Part shown: positions 6,373 through 13,303 of the stretch, in pieces
Numbering within the stretch: the first letter of the stretch is position 1
How the letters are laid out: the number at the start of each line of letters is the position of its first letter
Assembly: GCA_041946865.1 (NCBI GenBank)
Contig: JBHGBF010000128.1
Coordinates: forward strand, 1-15,235
Direction: 5' to 3'
DNA from: RPQK01 sp041946865
GTDB taxonomy: Bacteria; Acidobacteriota; UBA6911; RPQK01
DNA length: 15,235 nt
Made by a program: the position numbers and the translations under genes
Notes under the pieces: model-generated
Database searches by the model: none
The model's input: only the letters and a program-made list of their open reading frames with translations
What the model was told of the DNA's origin: nothing

Positions 6373-8004
6373 TTATGCTTTCAGCAGGGCCAGCAGCCGC
6401 TGCATTTCGTCGAAGTCATGTCGCGCCGGTTCATGGCGTCCGTACCAGACCTTCTCGAACATGCCGATCATCGATTGAAAGCTCGTGATCGGCGCCTCGT
6501 TCCCGCGGTGGCGTTGCCTGAGCTCGATCAGGTAATCCCGGTTCGACTTGAATCGGGTCGGCGTGACCAGGTCCCGCTTTCCAAGAACCACGATCGCGGC
6601 CAGGTAAATGGCCCGCACGGCCAGTCGCGCCTGTCCGTTTTCCATCATCTCGACTGCAAGATCCAACCACTTTTCTTCCGGCAACTCATCGGGGCTCAGC
6701 TCTGCGCGTCGCAAGTCAACCGGGCCGCCGGACTGCGTCAGTCCTGGCCGGGAGGGACGCGACCGTAGTTCGAGCAACGCGCGGATCACCAGGGCCGCCA
6801 GGCCGAGCGAGCAGACGACGAGCAGGGCAACAGCGACGTCCCGGACATTGACTGAGCGGCCGCCGGAGGTCCGGCGGGTGGGGGAGTCGGCCGGCTTCAG
6901 CCAGCGAAGCGCGCGGCCCAGCCAGTCCGCCAGTTTCTCGAGCGCCCTCTGTACGGCCTGCACGACATCGCGCCAGATGCTCGGCTCCTGGATTTTCCGC
7001 GCATGGCTCGGGGCTTGCCACAAATGCTTTCGACTCCGCAGCACCGTGCTGATCGACTCGTCCAGGCGAGAGGGAGAGACAGAGGCGGCCGAAGCAGGCG
7101 CCATCGCGAAGGTGCTCCTCGAATCGTCTCCTGCGCCGAGCGCTAGCGCCTGGCCGCTTCCCGCTAGACAAAAAAGGAGGAGGATCAGAGCTGCAACCCT
7201 GCGACTGCGCAGGTCGCTCAGCAGGTCGGCGCCGGTCCGAAGCGAAGACCCGTAAAAACAGCGGAGAACATAGATAACCCGGGCAAGCGGTAGAACCGCC
7301 AGGTAAGTGAGCACAAGCGCCGCAACAAACATCTTGAAATCAAACAGGCGCGCACCCAGACGGGTAAACGCCGATTCCCAGCCGGTGAGAGCCTTGACCA
7401 GATAAGGGAAGAAAACCAGGCATGCCGCAAAGTTGGCAAAGGCAAACAGGCTGATCAATCCGAGAAGGAGCATGATCAGGTGGTTCTGCCCAGGCCAGAG
7501 CAGCGCCTGCTCCCAGGAAGGTTTGAGGGCGCCGGGCCGAGGCCGTCGCGCGTCGAAACCTGGAAGCACTGTCAGAACCAGGTTCTGGTGAACGGCATAG
7601 CTCCACGCCAGGGGAAAAACCAGGATCGAGGAAACCAGCAGCGCGGCCAGGGATACGGCCGAGTAACGGAGATGATCGCGCACAACGCGCAGGACGGTTC
7701 GAAGGCGCCAGGACACCGCGCTCGTGCCTGAGCGCAGACGCCAGATTTCGGCGGCGAATACCGACTGCCAGAACTTCAGCCAGGCGTACAGCGCCGCCAG
7801 CAGCGCGGAGTAACCGACCAGCTGCTGGGACGCCGCCGGGTTGTGAACAAGGCTCATCAGATAAAACAGGAAGACCAGAATGTAGGGCAAGGCGCCGAGG
7901 TAAAGCGCCGCCCATCCCGCAAGGGGAAGCCGGCGCAACAAAAGCACCGCCTCTTCCACGAGATCCAGCGCCTTCTTTCCTTCGGAATCGTGACTGAGCT
8001 TCAT
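6373..8004 (-). CDS. DUF4129 domain multi-pass membrane protein
   Basis: A 543-residue protein. Hydrophobic segments lie near 28-52, 62-85, 114-135, 176-203, 222-248, 268-290 and 389-412. The C-terminal DUF4129 domain (about 445-541) shows the usual pattern: ARLAVRAIYLAAIVVLGKRD, SNRDYLIELRQR (487-498) and MFEKVWYGR (515-523). In many bacteria this domain is the C-terminal tail of a membrane transglutaminase-like protein, but no transglutaminase core is present here. It is instead preceded by a large membrane region. The start is the ATG at 8004, which overlaps the previous stop (ATGA, 8001-8004); the frame remains open to 8265 but that part overlies the zinc-finger gene. By context it is a membrane component of the MoxR-linked complex. 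Confidence 0.88.
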   Translation of the reverse strand: MKLSHDSEGKKALDLVEEAVLLLRRLPLAGWAALYLGALPYILVFLFYLMSLVHNPAASQQLVGYSALLAALYAWLKFWQSVFAAEIWRLRSGTSAVSWRLRTVLRVVRDHLRYSAVSLAALLVSSILVFPLAWSYAVHQNLVLTVLPGFDARRPRPGALKPSWEQALLWPGQNHLIMLLLGLISLFAFANFAACLVFFPYLVKALTGWESAFTRLGARLFDFKMFVAALVLTYLAVLPLARVIYVLRCFYGSSLRTGADLLSDLRSRRVAALILLLFCLAGSGQALALGAGDDSRSTFAMAPASAASVSPSRLDESISTVLRSRKHLWQAPSHARKIQEPSIWRDVVQAVQRALEKLADWLGRALRWLKPADSPTRRTSGGRSVNVRDVAVALLVVCSLGLAALVIRALLELRSRPSRPGLTQSGGPVDLRRAELSPDELPEEKWLDLAVEMMENGQARLAVRAIYLAAIVVLGKRDLVTPTRFKSNRDYLIELRQRHRGNEAPITSFQSMIGMFEKVWYGRHEPARHDFDEMQRLLALLKA

Positions 8005-8288
8005 GACACCGCCCGCACCAGCGACAAAACGATTCTGCCGAGCGTGTAAAAAGCGATCCAGAAAAGCAACCAGCCTGCGAGCGGCGCTAGAAGGCCGGGT
8101 ATGTGCCTCAGCCTCCGGCTGATCCGCGGCGACCGCCTGGTCCGCTTGCGCAGACAGGCGCCGCAGAAGATCAGACCTTCGTGCTCCGCCACGCACTCCC
8201 GGCAATAAGAGAACCGGCAGGCCGAACAGCGCGCCGAGGCTTCTCTGCCCGGGTGGTTCCTGCAAGTTTCAGTTAACAGAGTGGCCAT
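8001..8288 (-). CDS. Small B-box-like zinc-finger membrane protein
   Basis: A 95-residue protein made of one cysteine-rich module and one membrane anchor. The module (9-45) has four pairs of potential zinc ligands: C9-x2-H12, C21-x2-C24, C29-x2-C32 and C42-x2-C45, the layout of prokaryotic B-box-type zinc fingers. A basic stretch (RKRTRRSPRISRR, 47-59) leads into one transmembrane helix (about 65-92), which suggests that the finger is cytoplasmic. The start ATG at 8288 lies 20 bases inside the 3' end of the preceding gene, with GGAAAGG just upstream; the open frame before it overlies that gene. The stop overlaps the DUF4129 start. The role is unknown; a protein-binding adaptor is plausible. 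Confidence 0.82.
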   Translation of the reverse strand: MATLLTETCRNHPGREASARCSACRFSYCRECVAEHEGLIFCGACLRKRTRRSPRISRRLRHIPGLLAPLAGWLLFWIAFYTLGRIVLSLVRAVS

Positions 8289-9354
8289 AGTCCTTTCCCG
8301 GCCGTGCCCGCTGCCAGACGGCGAGGAGCCCCGCCAGTCCCATCGACATCGAAAAACAGGCGTCAACGAGCACAACCCAGAACCAGAATCGCGAGCCGTG
8401 GGGGGAAATCCGGAGCATTTGCTGCGCGTAATCCAGCTGGAGCTCCGGCGCGCCGGTTCGGGTCAATCCGGCCAGATAGAATCCGTAGCCGTACCATAGA
8501 AGGAAAACCAACCCGTTGACGCTGAACAGAGCCCACCCGATCCACTTGAACCAGAAGGCCTCCTCGTTGCCTCTTTTTCTTCGGCTGTTGGCGGCGCAGG
8601 TGATCCCAAGCGCAAGCAGGCCCACGACGAAAAGGACCTGAATGGCGCGTAAAGGGTAAGAGTCCCAGAGCAAAAGGCTGAAAAGAAAAGCGGCGTTCAG
8701 CAGGGAGGCGAATGAGACGATCGGATACAGACGAGGCAAGCCTTCGGCCGGGATCCCGTCATAGCCCGATTCACGGGTCAGGGCGTCCGGCTGCCCGGCG
8801 CCGGGGAGCGCGGGGACGATAACCGGCGCGCTTTCGACACTCAAGGCGCTGGTTTCCTCCCCTACTGTCCCGCCCTGCGCGGTTTGCGCGCGCCGCGCCA
8901 GATAACTCACGGTTTTCCGGGCGCTCCGGATGCGCCCCAGCGCCCCCAGCCGCGTGTTCTGGACCGGGGTCACGACGTGGCAGGCGCAGGTCGGCCCCAA
9001 TGCCAGGTGGATCATCCATCCCAGGGCAAAACCAGAGGGAACCCCAATGGCCAGCCAGGCCAACGCTCCGCCTGAGGCATAACCTGCAAGAAACAGCCAT
9101 AGCGTTATCGCCGCTGTCACGATCGTAAAGGACCCGAAGAGCAGGTGAAGCCAGAGGCCCCGGCTGGTTCGGCGGATCGTAAACGCCTTGATGTCTTCGA
9201 AATAAAAGCGCCTGTGGGTTTCTGAAAAGGCCAGCACTTCAATCTGGACGAAATGATCGCTACCCTCCCAAAGGGACAACGAGCCGAGCAGCGTCGGCTT
9301 CGACCATGACAGCCGCCGGTAGCTCTGGCCCTCGCCGAAAAGCGTTGTGACCAT
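8269..9354 (-). CDS. Multi-pass membrane protein of unknown function
   Basis: A 361-residue protein whose family I cannot name with confidence. The N-terminal 65 residues (LAFSETHRRFYFEDIKAFTI, 41-60) read like a PH-like or bacterial membrane-associated beta-domain. It is followed by two hydrophobic segments (about 70-92 and 97-120), then a conserved-looking GPTCACHVVTPVQNTRLGAL stretch (120-139) with a CxC, a basic helix and a Ser/Pro/Ala-rich linker (160-205). Four more membrane segments lie in the C-terminal half (about 211-230, 236-254, 270-294 and 324-347). It starts 12 bases after the zinc-ribbon gene ends, with GAGG as a possible ribosome site, and overlaps the B-box gene by 20 bases. 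It is probably translated with both and may form a membrane complex with them. Confidence 0.75.
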   Translation of the reverse strand: MVTTLFGEGQSYRRLSWSKPTLLGSLSLWEGSDHFVQIEVLAFSETHRRFYFEDIKAFTIRRTSRGLWLHLLFGSFTIVTAAITLWLFLAGYASGGALAWLAIGVPSGFALGWMIHLALGPTCACHVVTPVQNTRLGALGRIRSARKTVSYLARRAQTAQGGTVGEETSALSVESAPVIVPALPGAGQPDALTRESGYDGIPAEGLPRLYPIVSFASLLNAAFLFSLLLWDSYPLRAIQVLFVVGLLALGITCAANSRRKRGNEEAFWFKWIGWALFSVNGLVFLLWYGYGFYLAGLTRTGAPELQLDYAQQMLRISPHGSRFWFWVVLVDACFSMSMGLAGLLAVWQRARPGKDYGHSVN

Positions 9355-9366
9355 ACTCGCCTCGAG

Positions 9367-9969
9367 TCAAACCCCCATTGCGCCGCGATAGTCAGGCGGG
9401 ACGAAAACAACATACATCCAGAAGATGAAAAAGAGAATTTGGACGACACTCAGAATGACGCTGACCAGCATGATGTTCCGAAACGAAGCGCGCTCGCTCC
9501 CCGGGGCATTCCAATGCTTTATGACAATAAAGAGAGCGATCGGCGCCGTGACGAGCGAAGGGCCACAGCAAAACAGCATGGGGAGAAGGGTCAAGGCCAA
9601 GGCAATCCGGTCATATCGGGTCAGGCTGTCGGGCAGCGGTGAAAGCGTGGCTTCGGCTCTCTTCGCTGCAAGACAGCTCGGACACCAGTGCCGGCCGCGG
9701 ACCTCGATGTCGCACAGGCCGCACAGGAACCTGCCGCATCCCTTGCACTCGACCACGGCCTGCCGCCCGGCGTGATTGAAACAGGCCGCCTGCCCAGGGG
9801 CTGCGGGCCGGGCCGGAGAACCGGCGGCCGGCCGGCGAAACAGCGCGGGCAGCAGCCAACACTCCAGCTCAGCCGCACAGTTGGGACACGCCACCTGCTG
9901 TCGGGGAAGATCGACTGAAACCTCCAGCACGGACAGGCAACTGGTACAGTAGAGAGGCGCTCCGGGCAT
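9367..9969 (-). CDS. Zinc-ribbon plus B-box-like membrane protein
   Basis: A 200-residue protein with two putative zinc modules and two membrane helices. The zinc ribbon uses C8-x2-C11 and C28-x2-C31. The B-box-like module uses C63-x2-H66, C75-x2-C78, C83-x2-C86 and C96-x2-C99, the same spacing scheme as the 95-residue protein two genes downstream, so the two probably share ancestry. Hydrophobic segments occupy about 122-152 and 164-190. The ATG directly follows the stop of the GYF/RDD gene (TAG then ATG with no gap), so translational coupling is likely. It is expected to sit in the inner membrane with its fingers in the cytoplasm. No enzymatic motif is seen. Confidence 0.82.
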   Translation of the reverse strand: MPGAPLYCTSCLSVLEVSVDLPRQQVACPNCAAELECWLLPALFRRPAAGSPARPAAPGQAACFNHAGRQAVVECKGCGRFLCGLCDIEVRGRHWCPSCLAAKRAEATLSPLPDSLTRYDRIALALTLLPMLFCCGPSLVTAPIALFIVIKHWNAPGSERASFRNIMLVSVILSVVQILFFIFWMYVVFVPPDYRGAMGV

Positions 9970-10767
9970 CTATACGATTATCACCCAAGTGTTGCACATT
10001 CGATCATGAAGGGCCCGGCGCTCCGGATCAAATGCCACCATGAGATACCCGAGACCAAGGATCATTCCGCTGACCAGCTCGGCGGCATAGCGGCCGAACG
10101 CCCGGCCATACCCTGGCGGCCCGGAGGGTGTCATGATCCGCAAGCCGCAAGCCATCTTCCCGACCGTCGCGCCGTAACGTCCGACCATCAAGGTGCTGTA
10201 CAAAGCCGCTGAGGCAAACTGAATCAGAAACAGGCTGCCGTACAGGACCAGGAGCAAAGGCAGGGCCTCCGAATCCTCCGGGTTCGCTATCCCCCCGGCT
10301 TTTCCCGGAAAGGCCAGGACAAACACCACGGACAGCACCGAGTTGAAGATCCAGAGGATGATCGAATCGATCAGCTTGGCGCCCGCCCTTATCCAAAAGC
10401 CGGCGCGGTTTCCCTCAGAGACGCCATAGCTCGCAAAACGGGGCGCCAGACCTTCTTTCAGCCTCTGCAGATAGACAGGTTTGCAGTCCGCGCAAACCCG
10501 GTGAGACTGGAAGTCCAGCAGGTCCTCCGTCGAAACCAGTCGGCCGCAGCACGAACAGGTCTGAAGACCGCCCAGTCCCGAATCCGGAAGATCAGCCGGG
10601 ATGGCGCCGTACGGCACCCAGGTCGACAAACCCTCCGTCCACACCGGTGTCTGCCGGGTCACCACGCCCGCCTGGACCATTTCCTCGAATTTCGCCTGGC
10701 TGATCGGTCCCGCTTGAGTCCCGGAAACCAGTAAGTACCACTCCCTGGCCCTCCCGCACTGCGTCAT
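9970..10767 (-). CDS. GYF_2 / zinc-ribbon / RDD membrane protein (first gene of the run)
   Basis: A 265-residue three-part protein. Residues 9-60 match the GYF_2 type of domain (EWYLLVSGTQAGPISQAKFE then W43 and W50), thought to bind peptides. Residues 71-95 hold a CxxC...CxxC knuckle (C71, C74, C92, C95). Residues 122-263 are an RDD domain with R127, D134, the VGRYGATVGKMACGLRIM motif (195-212) and the final D255 in ALHDRM. The ATG at 10767 places the GYF domain at the N-terminus as in relatives. A GTG at 10857 in the same frame would add 30 residues with no clear fold and cannot be excluded. No convincing promoter is seen, so transcription might come from the hydrolase gene upstream or an unrecognised site. 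Confidence 0.82.
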   Translation of the reverse strand: MTQCGRAREWYLLVSGTQAGPISQAKFEEMVQAGVVTRQTPVWTEGLSTWVPYGAIPADLPDSGLGGLQTCSCCGRLVSTEDLLDFQSHRVCADCKPVYLQRLKEGLAPRFASYGVSEGNRAGFWIRAGAKLIDSIILWIFNSVLSVVFVLAFPGKAGGIANPEDSEALPLLLVLYGSLFLIQFASAALYSTLMVGRYGATVGKMACGLRIMTPSGPPGYGRAFGRYAAELVSGMILGLGYLMVAFDPERRALHDRMCNTWVIIV

Positions 10768-10866
10768 CAAATGAGCCTGATAGATTCTGCCGTCAAAAGC
10801 AAGGGAAGAAACGCTTTCGAGGCAGCAGCGGACGATCTGGCCGGGTGCGTAAGACACCGGTTTTTA

Positions 10867-10909
10867 AGGCCAACGGCCTGACTCAGGTTAGCCTGGGGCG
10901 AAGCCCCGG
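10867..10909. terminator. Two hairpins between the hydrolase gene and the RDD operon
   Basis: Hairpin one is AGGCC-AAC-GGCCT (10867-10879). Hairpin two (10893-10909) has GGGGC (895-899) and GCCCC (903-907) around a GAA loop, lengthened by a wobble and a C-G pair. Both follow the stop of the hydrolase gene in its direction of transcription. Neither is followed by a T-run on the minus strand, so they could end transcription only weakly, or be REP-like palindromes protecting the mRNA end. Confidence 0.35.
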
Positions 10910-10914
10910 ACGTT

Positions 10915-13077
10915 TTACCCCAAATCCACCGCCACCACTTCGTGATCCACGATTTGGGGCACGATAAGTTTCAACACCCCGTTTTCGACTCGTGTCTGCG
11001 GCGTCTGGTTGGCTTTCAGCAACCGGACCTTGCCGACCTTCGTCCCCGCCGGCAACCGCAACTCGACCTGCTGAGCGCTGACGGGAATCAGCTCCCGGAA
11101 AGGCCCCTTCATCAGCATCGGGTTGGTCAGATTGACCAGGTGAACCGTTGTCGAATTCTTCTGGCGCCAGACGGTCACATCCAGTATCCCCGGCCCTTTA
11201 ACGGTCACCGGCCGAGGCTCGTTGGTTGCCCAGTCGACCACGTTGGCAAACAGCCGGCCATGGTCGACCGCCAGGAATTGCCAGAAGCTCCGAGTCACGT
11301 CCCAAGGGAAATAAGCCACGCGGCTGTGGCCGATCTCCCGCAAGTAAAGCTCGCGAATGTCTGTCTGAGGAATACGAGGAAAGACGTCCTCCATGGGCAG
11401 GTCCGGGTACGACGGAACCAATGTAACCGGGGAGGGGAAGTCCGCTTTGGGCTCGACCGGCAGCCGGAAGACACCGTTGATGATCCGCACAGCGTCCTCC
11501 AGTCCACGCACGACCGGGTGATAGCCGCCGTCTGCGCCCGGGCGGATCCCAAGGTACGAGTTTCGCATGGGCCCTTCGACTGGGCCTTTGACTGAGACGC
11601 CGAGGAGATCGGCCAGCCCGAAGTCGGCACGAGCACGTCCCCACTCGTCGTAAAGCGAGGTCTCAAACGTAGCCACCAGGCTTCCGCCGCTTTCCACGTA
11701 ACCCCGCAGCTGTTTGCACTGGTCATCGGACAGGGCGGCGATATTCGGAAGTATCAGCAGCTTGAAACGGTCCAGGTTCGGCGCCTCGAGCTTCCTGTCA
11801 TGGACCATCTCGAACGGAATCCGCGCTTCGATGAGGGCATGATAGGCGCCTCGTGCGTGTTCTTCGACCTTCTGATGCGCCTGGCCCTGATCGTAGAAAT
11901 CCCGGGTCTGTTCTGAATAAACGAGCGCCACCCGGGCAGCCGGGCACTCGTTTCGCAGGTAGCGCTCGACCGAGTAATGCCAGCCATAGATATCGTCTAC
12001 GACTTTGAACCAGCGATGGTCGATCGGCTTGGCGTTGAACTTGGTGACCCAGGGCCTGAGGCCATTGGCGATAGCTTCGGCGAGCCAGATGCGGATTTCA
12101 GCTGCGCTTTGAACCGAGTCTTTCCAGCGATATTGCTCCTCCAGTCCGACGCTGCAGATGCCTCCCACCGGCTTGCGGCCCATGACGGCCCGCAGCTCCT
12201 TGGCGTATTTGCCGTTCATCCAGGGACAGGCCAGGCCGCTACGTCCCTGGCGATCCTGAAACATGATGTCCGCCAGCTCCCCGGTCGACTTCAGCTCCGG
12301 CGGTCCGTTGGGAACACAGCGGCTTTGCGGGTTGATTTTGCGGATTTCAGTGTCCCAAAGACGCCAGAGCTCGGTCAGGCGGGCGCGCCGCCACAGAAGG
12401 AACTTGCGCCGGGTGTCGGCGTCTGCCGTCTGGCCGCGAGGAATCTCCAGGGTGGCCGCTTCCCGGAAGTTTTTCCGGCAATGCTCGCAATAACACGTGC
12501 CGTGGCCCGCCCAGCGGTTAATGAAGATGCCGTCGACCCTGTAAAGCGACATGATTTCCCGATGAACCTCGGTCATGAACTCGAAGTTGTACGGACCGAG
12601 GGCGCAGGTCACCCAGAGATCGGGATTGGCCCAATGGCGGCGCTTCTGCTCTCTCTCATCGACGGCAATCCAGTCGGGGTGGGCCTTGTACGCGTCTTGC
12701 CGGACAGCGTGCGGGTCGGTCCGTGCAAGAATGACCATACCGAGCTTGCGGCAGGCGGCCACCATGTCGCCAAAGGGGTCGGATCCCTCCTTCATCCAGG
12801 CGCTGCGGTGGTGAAGCGGGATCCTGGTCGGATAGAAGGCAACGACGCCGCCGGCGCTCAGGCATACGCCCTGGCAGTGGTTGCGGCGGAAGTAATCGAG
12901 CCAGAACCCCTGATCATACTGGCCTGGATCGTCTTCGACAAAAGCCAGCTGTGCCCAGCGCATCGGGCGATCAAACAACGCGTAGACTTCACCCGGTTCA
13001 GGGCAGGCAGGCGCGCCCGGTCTAGCGGTCTGGAAGACGGACAAGGCGGACACCTCGATAAATTCGCGTCGGTTCAT
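10915..13077 (-). CDS. GHL6-type glycoside-hydrolase-like protein with beta-galactosidase trimerisation domain
   Basis: A 720-residue protein. Residues 1-22 carry a twin-arginine-like start (NRREFI) but a short hydrophobic core, so export is likely yet not certain. About 50-375 reads as a TIM-barrel of the hypothetical glycosyl hydrolase 6 type: a DPFGDMVAACRKLGM helix (100-114), the strand YRVDGIFINRW (179-189) and a CYCEHCRKNF cysteine cluster (195-204). About 380-610 resembles the Rossmann-like trimerisation domain of family 42 beta-galactosidases (ARVALVYSEQTRDFY, FKLLILPNIAALSDDQ, YVESGGSLVATF). The last 100 residues form a beta-sandwich-like tail (TTVHLVNLTNP). Catalytic residues and substrate cannot be assigned. 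It is divergent from the MFS gene with 226 bases between, and lies upstream of, and on the same strand as, the MoxR run. Confidence 0.87.
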   Translation of the reverse strand: MNRREFIEVSALSVFQTARPGAPACPEPGEVYALFDRPMRWAQLAFVEDDPGQYDQGFWLDYFRRNHCQGVCLSAGGVVAFYPTRIPLHHRSAWMKEGSDPFGDMVAACRKLGMVILARTDPHAVRQDAYKAHPDWIAVDEREQKRRHWANPDLWVTCALGPYNFEFMTEVHREIMSLYRVDGIFINRWAGHGTCYCEHCRKNFREAATLEIPRGQTADADTRRKFLLWRRARLTELWRLWDTEIRKINPQSRCVPNGPPELKSTGELADIMFQDRQGRSGLACPWMNGKYAKELRAVMGRKPVGGICSVGLEEQYRWKDSVQSAAEIRIWLAEAIANGLRPWVTKFNAKPIDHRWFKVVDDIYGWHYSVERYLRNECPAARVALVYSEQTRDFYDQGQAHQKVEEHARGAYHALIEARIPFEMVHDRKLEAPNLDRFKLLILPNIAALSDDQCKQLRGYVESGGSLVATFETSLYDEWGRARADFGLADLLGVSVKGPVEGPMRNSYLGIRPGADGGYHPVVRGLEDAVRIINGVFRLPVEPKADFPSPVTLVPSYPDLPMEDVFPRIPQTDIRELYLREIGHSRVAYFPWDVTRSFWQFLAVDHGRLFANVVDWATNEPRPVTVKGPGILDVTVWRQKNSTTVHLVNLTNPMLMKGPFRELIPVSAQQVELRLPAGTKVGKVRLLKANQTPQTRVENGVLKLIVPQIVDHEVVAVDLG

Positions 13078-13083
13078 GCCGAG

Positions 13084-13113
13084 AGCTTAGCCACGAACAG
13101 CCCGGACTGACAA
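13084..13113 (-). promoter_or_regulatory. Candidate leaderless promoter of the hydrolase gene
   Basis: On the minus strand, TTGTCA (13113-13108), an 18-base spacer and TAAGCT (13089-13084). The -10 ends 6 bases before the ATG at 13077, so the transcript would start at or within a base or two of the start codon, consistent with the lack of a Shine-Dalgarno there. The -35 matches the consensus at 4 of 6 positions. Confidence 0.45.
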
Positions 13114-13126
13114 GTCATTGTTGACC

Positions 13127-13157
13127 GGTGACCGCGGTGACAAGGTGACAGGGTGAC
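13127..13157 (+). repeat. GGTGAC repeat array (left arm of an inverted pair)
   Basis: Four GGTGAC units start at 13127, 13136, 13144 and 13152; the last three are spaced exactly 8 bases apart. GGTGACAAGGTGAC (13136-13149) has a perfect 14-base inverted partner at 13242-13255. The array lies in the shared upstream region of the divergent hydrolase and MFS genes. Confidence 0.7.
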
Positions 13158-13170
13158 AGGAGCCGGAAGC

Positions 13171-13200
13171 GATGAAGGATGAAGGATGAAGGATGAAGGA
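13171..13200 (+). repeat. GATGAAG heptamer tandem repeat
   Basis: Four perfect tandem copies of GATGAAG (13171-13198) plus a partial unit. The same word recurs at 15152-15158 and 15171-15177 near the right edge. The array lies between the two inverted GGTGAC arms. It resembles in style the short tandem heptamer repeats described in filamentous cyanobacteria, but the sequence is different. Confidence 0.75.
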
Positions 13201-13241
13201 AAAGCAGGGTGAGACGGTGCCGAGGAGAAGCGATCCACGCC

Positions 13242-13255
13242 GTCACCTTGTCACC
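13242..13255 (-). repeat. GGTGAC repeat array (right arm, inverted)
   Basis: GTCACCTTGTCACC is the exact reverse complement of 13136-13149. The two arms enclose 92 bases that include the GATGAAG array. The right arm ends 10 bases before the -35 hexamer proposed for the MFS gene, so a protein binding to it, or the arm pairing with the left one, could affect that promoter. Confidence 0.65.
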
Positions 13256-13265
13256 TTGCTGTGGC

Positions 13266-13295
13266 TTGCGGTCGTGAGGGATCGGACATTACAAT
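13266..13295 (+). promoter_or_regulatory. Candidate leaderless promoter of the MFS gene
   Basis: TTGCGG (13266-13271), an 18-base spacer and TACAAT (13290-13295; 5 of 6 consensus positions). The -10 ends 8 bases before the ATG at 13304, so the predicted transcript start is at or next to the start codon. No Shine-Dalgarno is seen before this ATG. The position also argues against the longer open frame beginning at 13193. Confidence 0.5.
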
Positions 13296-13303
13296 GCGCC
13301 CCC

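Noticed and set aside
11977..13110. Plus-strand open frame (377 codons) opposite the hydrolase
   Set aside because: It is an antisense shadow. The minus-strand frame has recognisable domains over its whole length.
13127..13255. CRISPR array
   Set aside because: Units are 6-8 bases with no spacers of regular length, and there are no cas genes in the window.
13193..13303. N-terminal extension of the MFS protein by 37 residues
   Set aside because: It begins in the GATGAAG array, crosses the inverted GGTGAC arm and the candidate promoter, and adds no transporter-like sequence.
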